Source: Nocardioides iriomotensis (GTDB lineage Bacteria > Actinomycetota > Actinomycetes > Propionibacteriales > Nocardioidaceae). Taken from it: a stretch of 64,000 bases of DNA. The notes below the pieces were generated by a model. It did not search any database, was not told where the DNA came from, and saw only the letters and a list, made by a program, of their open reading frames with translations. Where the stretch lies: contig NZ_SDPU01000001.1 in NCBI RefSeq assembly GCF_004168035.1, positions 186,001-250,000 on the forward strand, in the 5' to 3' direction. This document shows, piece by piece, positions 56,739 through 64,000 of the stretch. Each line of letters begins with the position of its first letter. The first letter of the stretch is position 1. The translations under genes were made by a program, and so were the position numbers.

Positions 56739-59528
56739 TCATGCGGTATAGGGGATTCGTCCCGTTCGGACGGTCTCCCTGCCGCCGGCGAGAAGCTCGG
56801 CGAGGTGCATCGACCGCACCCCGGCCAGGTCGGCCAGCTGGGTGCGGCAGGAGAACCCGTCGGCGAGCACGACGGCCCCCTCCCCCGCCTGCCGTACGGC
56901 GGGCAGCAGGTGCGTCTCGGCGACCGCCACGGAGACCTCGTAGTGCCCCTGCTCGACGCCGAAGTTGCCGGCGAGCCCGCAGCAGCCGGCCACCTTCGTG
57001 ACGGTCGCGCCGGTGCGCGCGAGCAGGGCCGCGTCGGCCTGCCAGCCGATGACGCTGGCGTGGTGGCAGTGCGGCTGCGCGACCACCTCGACGCCGGTGA
57101 GGTCGGGCGGGGTCCAGTCGTCCGTCTCCGCGAGCAGCTCGGCCAGCGTCCGGGTGTGCGCGACGACGACGGGCAGCCGCGCGTCGTCGAGCAGCTCGGC
57201 GGCGTCGGTGCGCAGCGTCGCCAGGCAGGACGGCTCGAGCGCCAGGATGCGCGTGCCGGCGGCGGCGTACGGGTGCAGAACGTCCACCGTCCGCCGCAGC
57301 TGCCGGCGGGCGGGAGCGAGCTGGCCGGTGCTGACCCAGGTGAGGCCGCAGCAGGCGGGGTCCTCGACGTACCCGACGCGCAGGCCGGCCCGGGTGAGCA
57401 GGTCGACGGCGGCCGTGGCGTGGTCAGGTGTGAAGTGCTCGGTGAACGTGTCGGCCCACACGACCACGTCGGGGCGGTCGACGGCGGCGAGCCGGGAGCG
57501 CGCTCCGGCGGAGACCGGCGCGGGGATCGACCGGCGGCGGTCGACTCCGGCCGCCGCCTTGGCGACCCGCTGCACCAGCCCGCTGCGGAGCAGGCCGGCG
57601 CCCCCGGTGCGCGACGCGAGCCGCAGCCAGCGCGGCAGCGCGCCCAGGGCGTAGTGGCTGCGCGGCCGCAGCCGGCCGCGGTAGCGCTGGTGCAGCGCCT
57701 CGACCTTGTAGGTCGCCATGTCGATGCCGGTCGGGCAGTCGCTGGCGCAGCCCTTGCACGCCAGGCAGAGGTCGAGCGCCTCGTGCAGCTCGGGCGAGCG
57801 CCAGCCGTCGCGGACGAGCCGTCCGTCGACCATCTCCTGGAGGACGCGGGCGCGGCCGCGGGTGGAGTCCTTCTCGTCGCGGGTGGCCTCGAACGACGGG
57901 CACATCACGCCGCCCACCGGGGTGGCGACGCACTTGCCCACGCCAGTGCAGCGGTGGACCGCCTCGACGACCGAGCCGCCGTCGTGCGCCCAGCGCAGCG
58001 CGCGGGACGGCTCCCGCAGCGGACCGGCGAGCTTGAGGTCGGACTCGGCCGGCCGGGGGTCGACGAGCACGCCGGGGTTGAGCAGCCCGTCGGGGTCGAG
58101 GACGCCCTTGGCCTGCGCGAACAGGTCGACGACCTCGGCGGGGTACATCAGCGGCAGCAGCGCCGACCGCGCGCGGCCGTCGCCGTGCTCGCCGGACAGG
58201 GTGCCGCCGTACGACGCGACGAGGCGGGCGCCGTCGTCGAGGAAGCGCCGGAACGCCGCCGGGCCGTCGGGCTCGCGCAGGCCGAAGTCGATGCGCACGT
58301 GGACGCAGCCGTCGCCGAAGTGGCCGTAGGGGACGCCGTCGAGGCCGTGCTCGCGGAGCAGCGCGTCGAAGTCCCGCAGGTAGCGGCCCAGCCGGTCGGG
58401 CGGCACGGCGGCGTCCTCCCACCCGGCGTGCGCGGGACGGCCGAGGCTGCGTGCGGCCAGGCCGGCACCGTCCTCGCGGATCCGCCACAGCGTCGCCTGC
58501 TCGCGGGGGTCCGCGACCACCCGCGCGTCCAGCGCACCCGCGTCGGCCACCACGGCCTCGGCCAGTGCGACCGCCTCGGCCTCGCTGTCCCCCGTGACCT
58601 CGGCGAACAGCCAGCCGCCCCCGCGGGGGAGGTCGGGCACGGTGCCGCCGCCCGCCCTGATGACGTCGGTGATCCGCTGGTCGAGGCCCTCACAGGCGAC
58701 GAGCGGGTGCCCCAGCAGCCCGGGTACGGCGTCCGCCGCCTCGAACATGTCGGCGTACCCGAGCACCGCCAGCACGCGGTGCGCCGGGTCGCGCACCAGC
58801 CGGACGGTGGCGCCGAGCACGACGGCCAGCGTGCCCTCGCTGCCGACGAGGAAGCGGTCGAGCCGCCGGCCGTGCTCGGGCAGCAGCTGCTCGAGGGCGT
58901 AGCCGGAGACCTGCCGCGGGAACCGGCCGAGGTGGGTGCGGATCGTCGCGAGGTGCCGGCCGACCAGCTCGTCGAGCGCGGCGCCGGCGCGGGAGGGCGT
59001 GCCGGTGGCGATCCGCTCGCCCGCGCCGGTCACGACGTCGAGGGCCTCGACGTTGTCGGAGGTGCGGCCGTAGCCCAACGCCCGGGAGCCGCAGGCGTTG
59101 TTGCCGATCATCCCGCCGATCGTGCAGCGGGTGTGCGTCGACGGGTCGGGGCCGAACCGCAGGCCGTGCGGGGCCGCCGCGCGCTGCAGGTCGGCGTGCA
59201 CGACGCCGGGGTCGACCTCGGCCGTGCCGGCCTCCGGGTCGATCGACCGCACCCGGCCGAGGTACCGGCGGGTGTCGACGACCAGGCCGGGCCCCACGGC
59301 GTTGCCGGCGATCGACGTACCCGTGCCGCGCATGGTCAACGGCGTGCCGGTCTCGCGCGCGGTGGCGACCACGGCGAGCAGCTCGTCGACGTCGCGCGGC
59401 CGGGCCACGGCGAGCGGCGGCACGCGGTAGAGCGAGGCGTCGGAGGAGTACAGCGCGCGGGTGAGCGAGGAGTCGTCGACGTCGGCGACGCCCGCCTCGT
59501 GCAGGGCCGCGACGAGGTCAGCGGTCAC
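56739..59528 (-). CDS. FAD-linked D-2-hydroxyacid dehydrogenase fused to Fe-S/CCG domains (YdiJ-like)
   Basis: 929 residues from GTG 59526-59528, overlapping the transhydrogenase stop (GTGA). Order: PCMH FAD-binding domain (~35-260; TMRGTGTSIAGNAVGPGLVVDTRR, GGMIGNNACGSRALGYGRTSDNV, FLVGSEGTLAVV), FAD-oxidase C domain (~270-520; YGHFGDGCVHVRIDFGL, GEHGDGRARS), a ferredoxin-like region (CTGVGKC...CPSF; CLACKGCASDCPTGIDM, ~535-650) and a CCG region (EDPACCGLTWVSTGQ; KVAGCCGLAGNFG, ~730-890). The same architecture occurs in E. coli YdiJ, a D-2-hydroxyglutarate dehydrogenase. With a hydroxyacid-oxoacid transhydrogenase next door, D-2-hydroxyglutarate is the most likely substrate; D-lactate is the alternative. 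Confidence 0.88.
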   Translation of the reverse strand: MTADLVAALHEAGVADVDDSSLTRALYSSDASLYRVPPLAVARPRDVDELLAVVATARETGTPLTMRGTGTSIAGNAVGPGLVVDTRRYLGRVRSIDPEAGTAEVDPGVVHADLQRAAAPHGLRFGPDPSTHTRCTIGGMIGNNACGSRALGYGRTSDNVEALDVVTGAGERIATGTPSRAGAALDELVGRHLATIRTHLGRFPRQVSGYALEQLLPEHGRRLDRFLVGSEGTLAVVLGATVRLVRDPAHRVLAVLGYADMFEAADAVPGLLGHPLVACEGLDQRITDVIRAGGGTVPDLPRGGGWLFAEVTGDSEAEAVALAEAVVADAGALDARVVADPREQATLWRIREDGAGLAARSLGRPAHAGWEDAAVPPDRLGRYLRDFDALLREHGLDGVPYGHFGDGCVHVRIDFGLREPDGPAAFRRFLDDGARLVASYGGTLSGEHGDGRARSALLPLMYPAEVVDLFAQAKGVLDPDGLLNPGVLVDPRPAESDLKLAGPLREPSRALRWAHDGGSVVEAVHRCTGVGKCVATPVGGVMCPSFEATRDEKDSTRGRARVLQEMVDGRLVRDGWRSPELHEALDLCLACKGCASDCPTGIDMATYKVEALHQRYRGRLRPRSHYALGALPRWLRLASRTGGAGLLRSGLVQRVAKAAAGVDRRRSIPAPVSAGARSRLAAVDRPDVVVWADTFTEHFTPDHATAAVDLLTRAGLRVGYVEDPACCGLTWVSTGQLAPARRQLRRTVDVLHPYAAAGTRILALEPSCLATLRTDAAELLDDARLPVVVAHTRTLAELLAETDDWTPPDLTGVEVVAQPHCHHASVIGWQADAALLARTGATVTKVAGCCGLAGNFGVEQGHYEVSVAVAETHLLPAVRQAGEGAVVLADGFSCRTQLADLAGVRSMHLAELLAGGRETVRTGRIPYTA

Positions 59529-60793
59529 CAGAGCTCCAGCGACCGGGTCAGGATCGCGGTCGCGTCGTCCTCGGTGACGTCCTTGGGCGCCGTGGCCAGC
59601 AGCCGCTGCTGCTTCAGCGTGCCCTCGGCCAGCGCCGGCACGTCGGACTCGGCGTACCCGACGGCGCCGAGACCGTTGGGGATGCCGATGTCGCGCATCA
59701 GGTCGGCGAGCACGCCGGGGAGGTACTCGCGCAGATCGTCGGGCCGGTCGGAGCCGGGCGCGAGCAGCTCGGCGGCGCGCACGTGCCGCTCGGGGTCGGC
59801 GTCGAAGGTGAACCTGAAGGCCTCGGGCGCGGTCAGCGCCACCGCCATGCCGTGCGGCACCATCGCGTGGTCGTCGGGGTAGCCCTCGGGCCGGAAGTCT
59901 CGGACCCGACCGGCGACCGGGTAGGCGTTGGCGTGCGGGATGTGCACGCCCGCGTTGCCGAACCCCATCCCGGCGAAGGTCGCGGCCAACGACATCTGGG
60001 TGCGGGCGTCCTCGTCGTCGCCGTTCTTCACGGCCTGCCGGAACGACGTGGCGAGCAGGCGCAGGGACTTCTCGGCCCACATGTCCGCGATCGGGTTGGC
60101 GCCGCAGTAGGGGACGCGCTCCTCCGGCTGCTTGCGGGGGTACGACGTGTACGGGCGCGCCGTCCACGACTCGAGGGCGTGGCACAGGATGTCCATGCCG
60201 GCGGCCGCGGTGACGCCGGCGGGCTGCGTCATCGTGAGCCGCGGGTCGACGACCGCCATGGTCGGCCGCAGCCGCGGGTGGCTGATCCCGCTCTTGACCT
60301 GCTGGGCCAGCACGTCGAGCACGCAGACGGTGGTGCTCTCGCTGCCGGTGCCGGTGGTGGTGGGCACGGCGACGAGCGGCGCGAGCGGGTGGGCGGGCGA
60401 CCGTCCGCCACCGACGGGTGCGTTGACGTAGTCGATGAGGTCGCCCGGGTTGGTGCACAGCAGGTCGACGGCCTTGGCGGTGTCGATCGCGGACCCGCCG
60501 CCGACGGCCACGAAGGCGTCCCACGGCCCGGTCTCCCGCGCGTGGTCGACCGCGGCCTGGAGGCTCGCGTCGGTCGGCTCGACCCGCGACCCGTCGTACA
60601 CGACGGCCTCGATGCCGAACTCCGCCATCTGGTCGGCGACCCGTTGCGGGTGACCGGTCGCGGCGACGCCGGCGTCGGTCACGACCAGGACGCGCTTCGC
60701 CCCGGACTGCGACAGGTCGTAGCCGATCTCGTCGGACGCGCCCGGGCCGAACTTCAGCTGGGGCGCGCCGTACGTGAAGACGGTCTCCTGCAT
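59525..60793 (-). CDS. Hydroxyacid-oxoacid transhydrogenase (iron-containing ADH family, ADHFE1-like)
   Basis: 422 residues from ATG 60791-60793. Type III (iron) ADH fold with FVAVGGGSAIDTAKAVDLL and VAVPTTTGTGSESTTVCVLD for NAD, and metal-site His in MDILCHALES and GNAGVHIPHANAYPV. The inserts KFGPGASDEIGYDLSQ, GSRVEPTDASLQ, GANPIADMWAEKSLRLL and FRPEGYPDDHAMVPHGMAVALT follow human ADHFE1 closely. That enzyme oxidises 4-hydroxybutyrate to succinate semialdehyde while reducing 2-oxoglutarate to D-2-hydroxyglutarate, using tightly bound NAD. It lies between the NUDIX gene (one-base overlap) and the FAD dehydrogenase (4-base overlap). Confidence 0.9.
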   Translation of the reverse strand: MQETVFTYGAPQLKFGPGASDEIGYDLSQSGAKRVLVVTDAGVAATGHPQRVADQMAEFGIEAVVYDGSRVEPTDASLQAAVDHARETGPWDAFVAVGGGSAIDTAKAVDLLCTNPGDLIDYVNAPVGGGRSPAHPLAPLVAVPTTTGTGSESTTVCVLDVLAQQVKSGISHPRLRPTMAVVDPRLTMTQPAGVTAAAGMDILCHALESWTARPYTSYPRKQPEERVPYCGANPIADMWAEKSLRLLATSFRQAVKNGDDEDARTQMSLAATFAGMGFGNAGVHIPHANAYPVAGRVRDFRPEGYPDDHAMVPHGMAVALTAPEAFRFTFDADPERHVRAAELLAPGSDRPDDLREYLPGVLADLMRDIGIPNGLGAVGYAESDVPALAEGTLKQQRLLATAPKDVTEDDATAILTRSLELW

Positions 60794-61293
60794 CAACGGC
60801 TCACCTCGTCGTGGTGGATGTGGGTCAGGGCGTGCCGCGCGGCCGAGAGGAGGTCCAGGCCGAGCGCCTCGTCGACGTCGACCCAGGCGGCCAGGTCCGT
60901 GGAGCTGTCGTCCTCGACGACGTGCGGCTCGACGTCGTGCGACTCCGGCGCGATCGTGGCGCGGAAGATCAGGTGGATGCCGTGGTAGTCCTCGACCAGT
61001 CCGTCGGCCCGCGCGCCGGTGAAGTGCGTGGAGTGCACGTCCGCGAGCACGCCGGGCTCGACGCGCAGCCCGGTCTCCTCGTAGACCTCGCGGACCAGCG
61101 CCGCCCGCGGCTCCTCGCCATGGTCGATGCCACCCCCCGGCAGCGTCCAGCGACCGGGGATCCGGGTGCGGTCCGACATCCGGGTCAGCAGCACCTCGTG
61201 GCCGCGCCGCAGCAGGGCGTACGCCGCGACGCGCTGGCGCCGCGGCAGGGCGGCGTCGGCGGCGTCGGCGGGCTCGGCGGGCTCGGCGGGCAT
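60793..61293 (-). CDS. NUDIX hydrolase
   Basis: 166 residues. Nudix box [24 protein letters not shown] has all catalytic residues (Gx5Ex7REVxEExGx). The N-terminal repeats [14 protein letters not shown] are low complexity. The substrate cannot be told. First gene of the unit with the transhydrogenase, sharing one base with its start. Confidence 0.92.
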   Translation of the reverse strand: MPAEPAEPADAADAALPRRQRVAAYALLRRGHEVLLTRMSDRTRIPGRWTLPGGGIDHGEEPRAALVREVYEETGLRVEPGVLADVHSTHFTGARADGLVEDYHGIHLIFRATIAPESHDVEPHVVEDDSSTDLAAWVDVDEALGLDLLSAARHALTHIHHDEVSR

Positions 61294-61360
61294 GGGGCCA
61301 CTCTAGGGAAACCGGCGGCACCCGGGCGCGGCGCGGTGTGACCGCCACGTCGTTTCGCCC

Positions 61361-62542
61361 GTGAACGCGGTGGGGACCATGGGACCGACGGCGACGACAC
61401 CACCCACGAGGACGATGAGCACCACCACCGCCCCCGCGACAGCGACCGAGACCACGGACGCGCCAGCCCCGGCGAGCTCGCGCGACCCGTTCTTCGACAA
61501 CGCCAAGCTGCTGCTGGTGACGCTGGTGGTCATCGGCCACGCCTGGGTGATGATGCCGGACGCGCCGTCGTCGTTCCCGGCCTACACCTTCCTGTACGCC
61601 TGGCACGTGCCGGCCTTCGTGATCGTGACCGGCTACCTCTCCCGCAGCTTCCGGTTCACCCGGCCGCACCTGCGCAAGCTGGTCACCACCGTGGTGGCGC
61701 CGTACCTCGTGTTCGAGACGCTGCTCGCGACGTTCCGCATCGTCATCGGCAAGGAGTCGATGGGCAGCCCGCTCTACATCGACCCGCACTGGCCGATGTG
61801 GTACCTCGCCGTCCTGTTCCTCTGGCGGCTCGCGAAACCGTTGCTGCTGCGGGTGCCGAAGCCGCTCGTCGTCGCCGTCGTCGTCAGCCTGCTCGGCGGG
61901 CTCGTCGAGAGCGACGTCCTCGACATCTCGCGCGCCACCGGGCTGCTGCCGTTCTTCGTGCTGGGCCTGGTGTTGACCCGCGAGCACTTCGACCGACTGG
62001 CCGAGACCCGCGTGCGGGTGTGGGCGTTCGCGGCGCTCGTCCTCGCGTTCGTCGTCTCCGCGGTCGTGGCGAAGCCGATGAACGTCGAGTGGCTGTACTG
62101 GCGCTCGTCGTACGCCGCGATGAACGCCACCGTCTGGGAGGGCTTCGCCGGACGTCTCGGGATGATCCTGGTCGCCGGCGCGCTGGCCCTGGCCGCGCTG
62201 TCGCTGATGCCGCGGTCCTACCGCTGGTTCACGCCGCTCGGCGCCGCGAGCCTGGTCGTCTACCTCTGCCACGGGTTCTTCGTGAAGGCCGCGCAGTACG
62301 CCGGGGTCGGCGGCCTGGTCGAGCACGACGAGGTCACCGCGTTCGTGCTCATCACCGGTGCCGCCGTGCTGCTCGCCCTGGCGCTGGCGGCGACGCCGGT
62401 CGCGCGGCGGCTCAACAAGCTGGTCGACCCGATCAGCACCGCCACCGAGGACACCCCGGGGATGCTCGAGCCGCACCACCACCGGGTCGGCGTGGAGCAG
62501 CGGCTGGCGCTCACCCACCGCCACCCGGTGAACCGCCGCTGA
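61361..62542 (+). CDS. Membrane acyltransferase, acyltransferase-3 (OafA/YcfT-like) family
   Basis: 393 residues from GTG 61361; ATGs at 61379 and 61415 are alternatives that trim a Thr/Pro-rich leader. About 10 membrane segments. The start of the core, FFDNAKLLLVTLVVIGHAWVMM, carries the conserved His of TM1 (GHxW), followed by WHVPAFVIVTGYLSRSFRF and DPHWPMWYLAVLFLWRL, as in YcfT-type proteins. It probably transfers acyl groups to a surface glycan or lipid. The C-terminal ~45 residues are a His-rich cytoplasmic tail. It stands alone, divergent from the NUDIX gene. Confidence 0.88.
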   Translation: MNAVGTMGPTATTPPTRTMSTTTAPATATETTDAPAPASSRDPFFDNAKLLLVTLVVIGHAWVMMPDAPSSFPAYTFLYAWHVPAFVIVTGYLSRSFRFTRPHLRKLVTTVVAPYLVFETLLATFRIVIGKESMGSPLYIDPHWPMWYLAVLFLWRLAKPLLLRVPKPLVVAVVVSLLGGLVESDVLDISRATGLLPFFVLGLVLTREHFDRLAETRVRVWAFAALVLAFVVSAVVAKPMNVEWLYWRSSYAAMNATVWEGFAGRLGMILVAGALALAALSLMPRSYRWFTPLGAASLVVYLCHGFFVKAAQYAGVGGLVEHDEVTAFVLITGAAVLLALALAATPVARRLNKLVDPISTATEDTPGMLEPHHHRVGVEQRLALTHRHPVNRR

Positions 62543-62582
62543 CCAGCGGCCCACCGGCCGGTCGTCCCGGCGCCTCCGCCTA

Positions 62583-62596
62583 TTGCAACGTTGTAA
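62583..62596. promoter_or_regulatory. LacI-family-type operator before the GH43 gene
   Basis: TTGCAACGTTGTAA, a near-perfect palindrome centred on CG (12 of 14 positions symmetric), 22 bases before the ATG. This is the usual form of LacI/GalR-family operators controlling sugar-use genes. The regulator is not in the window. Confidence 0.55.
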
Positions 62597-62618
62597 ATCG
62601 TCGGGCAGAGTGCCGGAC

Positions 62619-64000
62619 ATGACTCGGGTCACACCTCTTTCCGCCGTGCTCCTGCTCGCTCCCCTGCTCGCGGTCGGCGCCGCCACCCCCGCGACCTCCG
62701 CGACCGCGGAGACCTCCGAGCCGCCACCGACGTACAGCAACCCGCTGGCCCCGACCGTCGCCGACGGCGGCACTGTCGACTCGTGCGCCGACCCGGCCGT
62801 GCTCCAGGGGCAGGGCGACGAGGCGGGCTCCTGGTACCTCTACTGCACCACCGACCCGCTCAACGACGCGGAGACGTCCGGCCCCGGCGACCCTGTGTTC
62901 CACCCCGTCCCGACGATGCGGTCGGACGACCTGGTCTCGTGGGAGTACGTCGGCGACGCGCTGCCGCAGAGGCCGGCCTGGGCGGCGCCGTCGGCCTTCC
63001 TGTGGGCGCCGGACGTCGTCCACTCGCGGACCCACGACCGCTACTACCTGACCTACGTCGTGACAGACACCGCTGACGCGGTCAGTGGCGAGCCCGGCTG
63101 CACCAGCGACAGCGCGATCGGCGTCGCGGTGAGCGACTCCCCCACCGGCCCGTGGACACCCAGCGACGAGCCGCTTGTCGGGCCGCGGCGCGCCGGCCCG
63201 GGCTGCGACTTCTACTGGACCTACGACCCCGACGTGCTCGGCGACAGCGTCGACGACACCGCGGTGCTGTACTTCGGCAGCTACTACGGCGGCGTCTTCG
63301 GCCAGCACGTCGCTCTGACGGCCGACGGCATCAGCACGACCGGACAGCCCACCCGGGTCACGCTCGGCCAGCGGGTCGAGCCGAAGGTCGACCCCGCCGA
63401 CCTGCGCCGGCCCACTCAGCCCGACCTCGACGCCGCCGAGCAGGGCGCCGCCACCCAGGTGTCGATCGGCAACCGCTACGAGGGCACCAACGTCGTGCGA
63501 CGCGGCGACTGGTACTACCTCTTCGGCTCCGCGACCAACTGCTGCGCCGGTCCGCTCACCGGGTACACCGTCTTCGCGGGCCGGTCGCGCAGCCCGCTCG
63601 GGCCGTTCGTCGACCGCGAGGGGAGCTCGCTGCTCGCCGGCCGCGTCGGCGGCACGCCGGTCATCAGCATGAACGGCAACCGCTGGGTCGGCACCGGCCA
63701 CAGCTCGGCGTTCCGCGACACGTCCGGCCGGTGGTGGCTCGCGTACCACGCCGTCGACCGCGACGACCCGTACTTCGCCGGCCGACCCGGCTTCACCAAG
63801 CGACCCGCGCTGCTCGACCCGCTCGCCTGGGTCGACGGCTGGCCGTCGGTGCGCTCCGGCCGGTGGGCCTCCGACGAGCCGGTCCCCGGCCCGGCCGCGC
63901 AGCCCGGGCAGGTGTCGGCGTACCGTCCCGACCCGGTGGATCCCGACCGCACCGGTCGCCTCCTCCCGGCGTACTCCGACGAGTTCGGGGGTGAGCGGCT
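62619..64000 (+). CDS. Secreted glycoside hydrolase family 43-like enzyme (3' end outside the window)
   Basis: At least 460 codons from ATG 62619, open to the window edge. Signal peptide TPLSAVLLLAPLLAVGAATPATSATA, then a five-bladed propeller pattern of GH43: the general base Asp in DSCADPAVL, the pKa-tuning Asp near FYWTYDPDVLGDS and the acid Glu in GNRYEGTNVVRRGDWYYLFGSA. WAPDVVHSRTHDRYYLTYV and SSAFRDTSGRWWLAYHAVD also fit arabinanases and xylosidases. A new region begins near the edge (YRPDPVDPDRTGRLLPAYSDEFGG), probably a second, beta-sandwich domain. Likely attacks arabinose- or xylose-containing plant polysaccharides outside the cell. Confidence 0.85.
   Translation, partial: MTRVTPLSAVLLLAPLLAVGAATPATSATAETSEPPPTYSNPLAPTVADGGTVDSCADPAVLQGQGDEAGSWYLYCTTDPLNDAETSGPGDPVFHPVPTMRSDDLVSWEYVGDALPQRPAWAAPSAFLWAPDVVHSRTHDRYYLTYVVTDTADAVSGEPGCTSDSAIGVAVSDSPTGPWTPSDEPLVGPRRAGPGCDFYWTYDPDVLGDSVDDTAVLYFGSYYGGVFGQHVALTADGISTTGQPTRVTLGQRVEPKVDPADLRRPTQPDLDAAEQGAATQVSIGNRYEGTNVVRRGDWYYLFGSATNCCAGPLTGYTVFAGRSRSPLGPFVDREGSSLLAGRVGGTPVISMNGNRWVGTGHSSAFRDTSGRWWLAYHAVDRDDPYFAGRPGFTKRPALLDPLAWVDGWPSVRSGRWASDEPVPGPAAQPGQVSAYRPDPVDPDRTGRLLPAYSDEFGGER

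Noticed and set aside
59525-62773. Very long minus-strand frame extending the transhydrogenase to 62773
   Set aside because: The part upstream of 60793 overlaps the NUDIX and acyltransferase genes and is low-complexity; the family start is the ATG at 60791-60793.

Overview
The window is a stretch of high-GC actinobacterial chromosome. The roughly 72 % GC composition, the many GTG starts, the leaderless-type promoters and the gene content all suggest Propionibacteriales, most likely a Nocardioides-like organism. That assignment is an inference from style and gene order, with no database search behind it. I saw no tRNA, rRNA, CRISPR array, insertion sequence or prophage gene.

Layout. (1) 1-1853: the end of an apparently frameshifted hypothetical gene and a convergent tandem-GNAT acetyltransferase. 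(2) 1932-4336 (-): rplM-rpsI-glmM. (3) 4719-7167 (+): gltA, a small RTX-repeat protein and a HAD hydrolase with overlapping stops and starts. (4) 7501-13227 (-): a 1908-residue secreted alpha-amylase/pullulanase. (5) 13408-17736: a second RTX-like protein, an ABC-F ATPase, an atypical Nramp-family transporter and a NYN protein. (6) 17756-24643 (-): ppdK, an aldo/keto reductase, a nucleotidyltransferase-like gene, a methyltransferase, a phosphotransferase and truA. (7) 24746-26790 (+): an FAD oxidoreductase with a receiver-like N terminus, plus a GntR regulator.

(8) 26870-45418 (-) is the large ribosomal block. In transcription order it reads rpsJ-rplC-rplD-rplW-rplB-rpsS-rplV-rpsC-rplP-rpmC-rpsQ-rplN-rplX-rplE-rpsN-rpsH-rplF-rplR-rpsE-rpmD-rplO-secY-adk-map-[NYN gene]-[LLM oxidoreductase]-infA-rpmJ-rpsM-rpsK-rpsD-rpoA-rplQ. 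(9) 45844-51138 (+) is accessory: a class III aminotransferase, GtrA, a small membrane protein, an ArsR/MFS pair, an AraC-type regulator and a VOC protein. (10) 51233-56457 (-): trmB, tuf, fusA, rpsG, rpsL. (11) 56739-61293 (-): a tight three-gene unit of NUDIX, hydroxyacid-oxoacid transhydrogenase and an FAD/Fe-S dehydrogenase, which looks like a 4-hydroxybutyrate/D-2-hydroxyglutarate shuttle. (12) 61361-64000 (+): a membrane acyltransferase and a GH43 glycosidase cut by the window edge.

The least explained signals are non-coding. A 71-nt element occurs twice with an exact gapless register (7181-7251 and 24658-24728). A 23-nt segment is identical in the upstream regions of rpsJ and rpsL. A perfect 26-bp inverted repeat and a very long palindrome containing the tuf stop codon sit between trmB and tuf. 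A perfect 11-bp dyad precedes gltA. Among proteins, the most unusual are ribosomal protein L4 with an extra C-terminal domain, the Nramp-like protein without the metal-binding motifs, and the thioredoxin-reductase-like protein without its redox cysteines.
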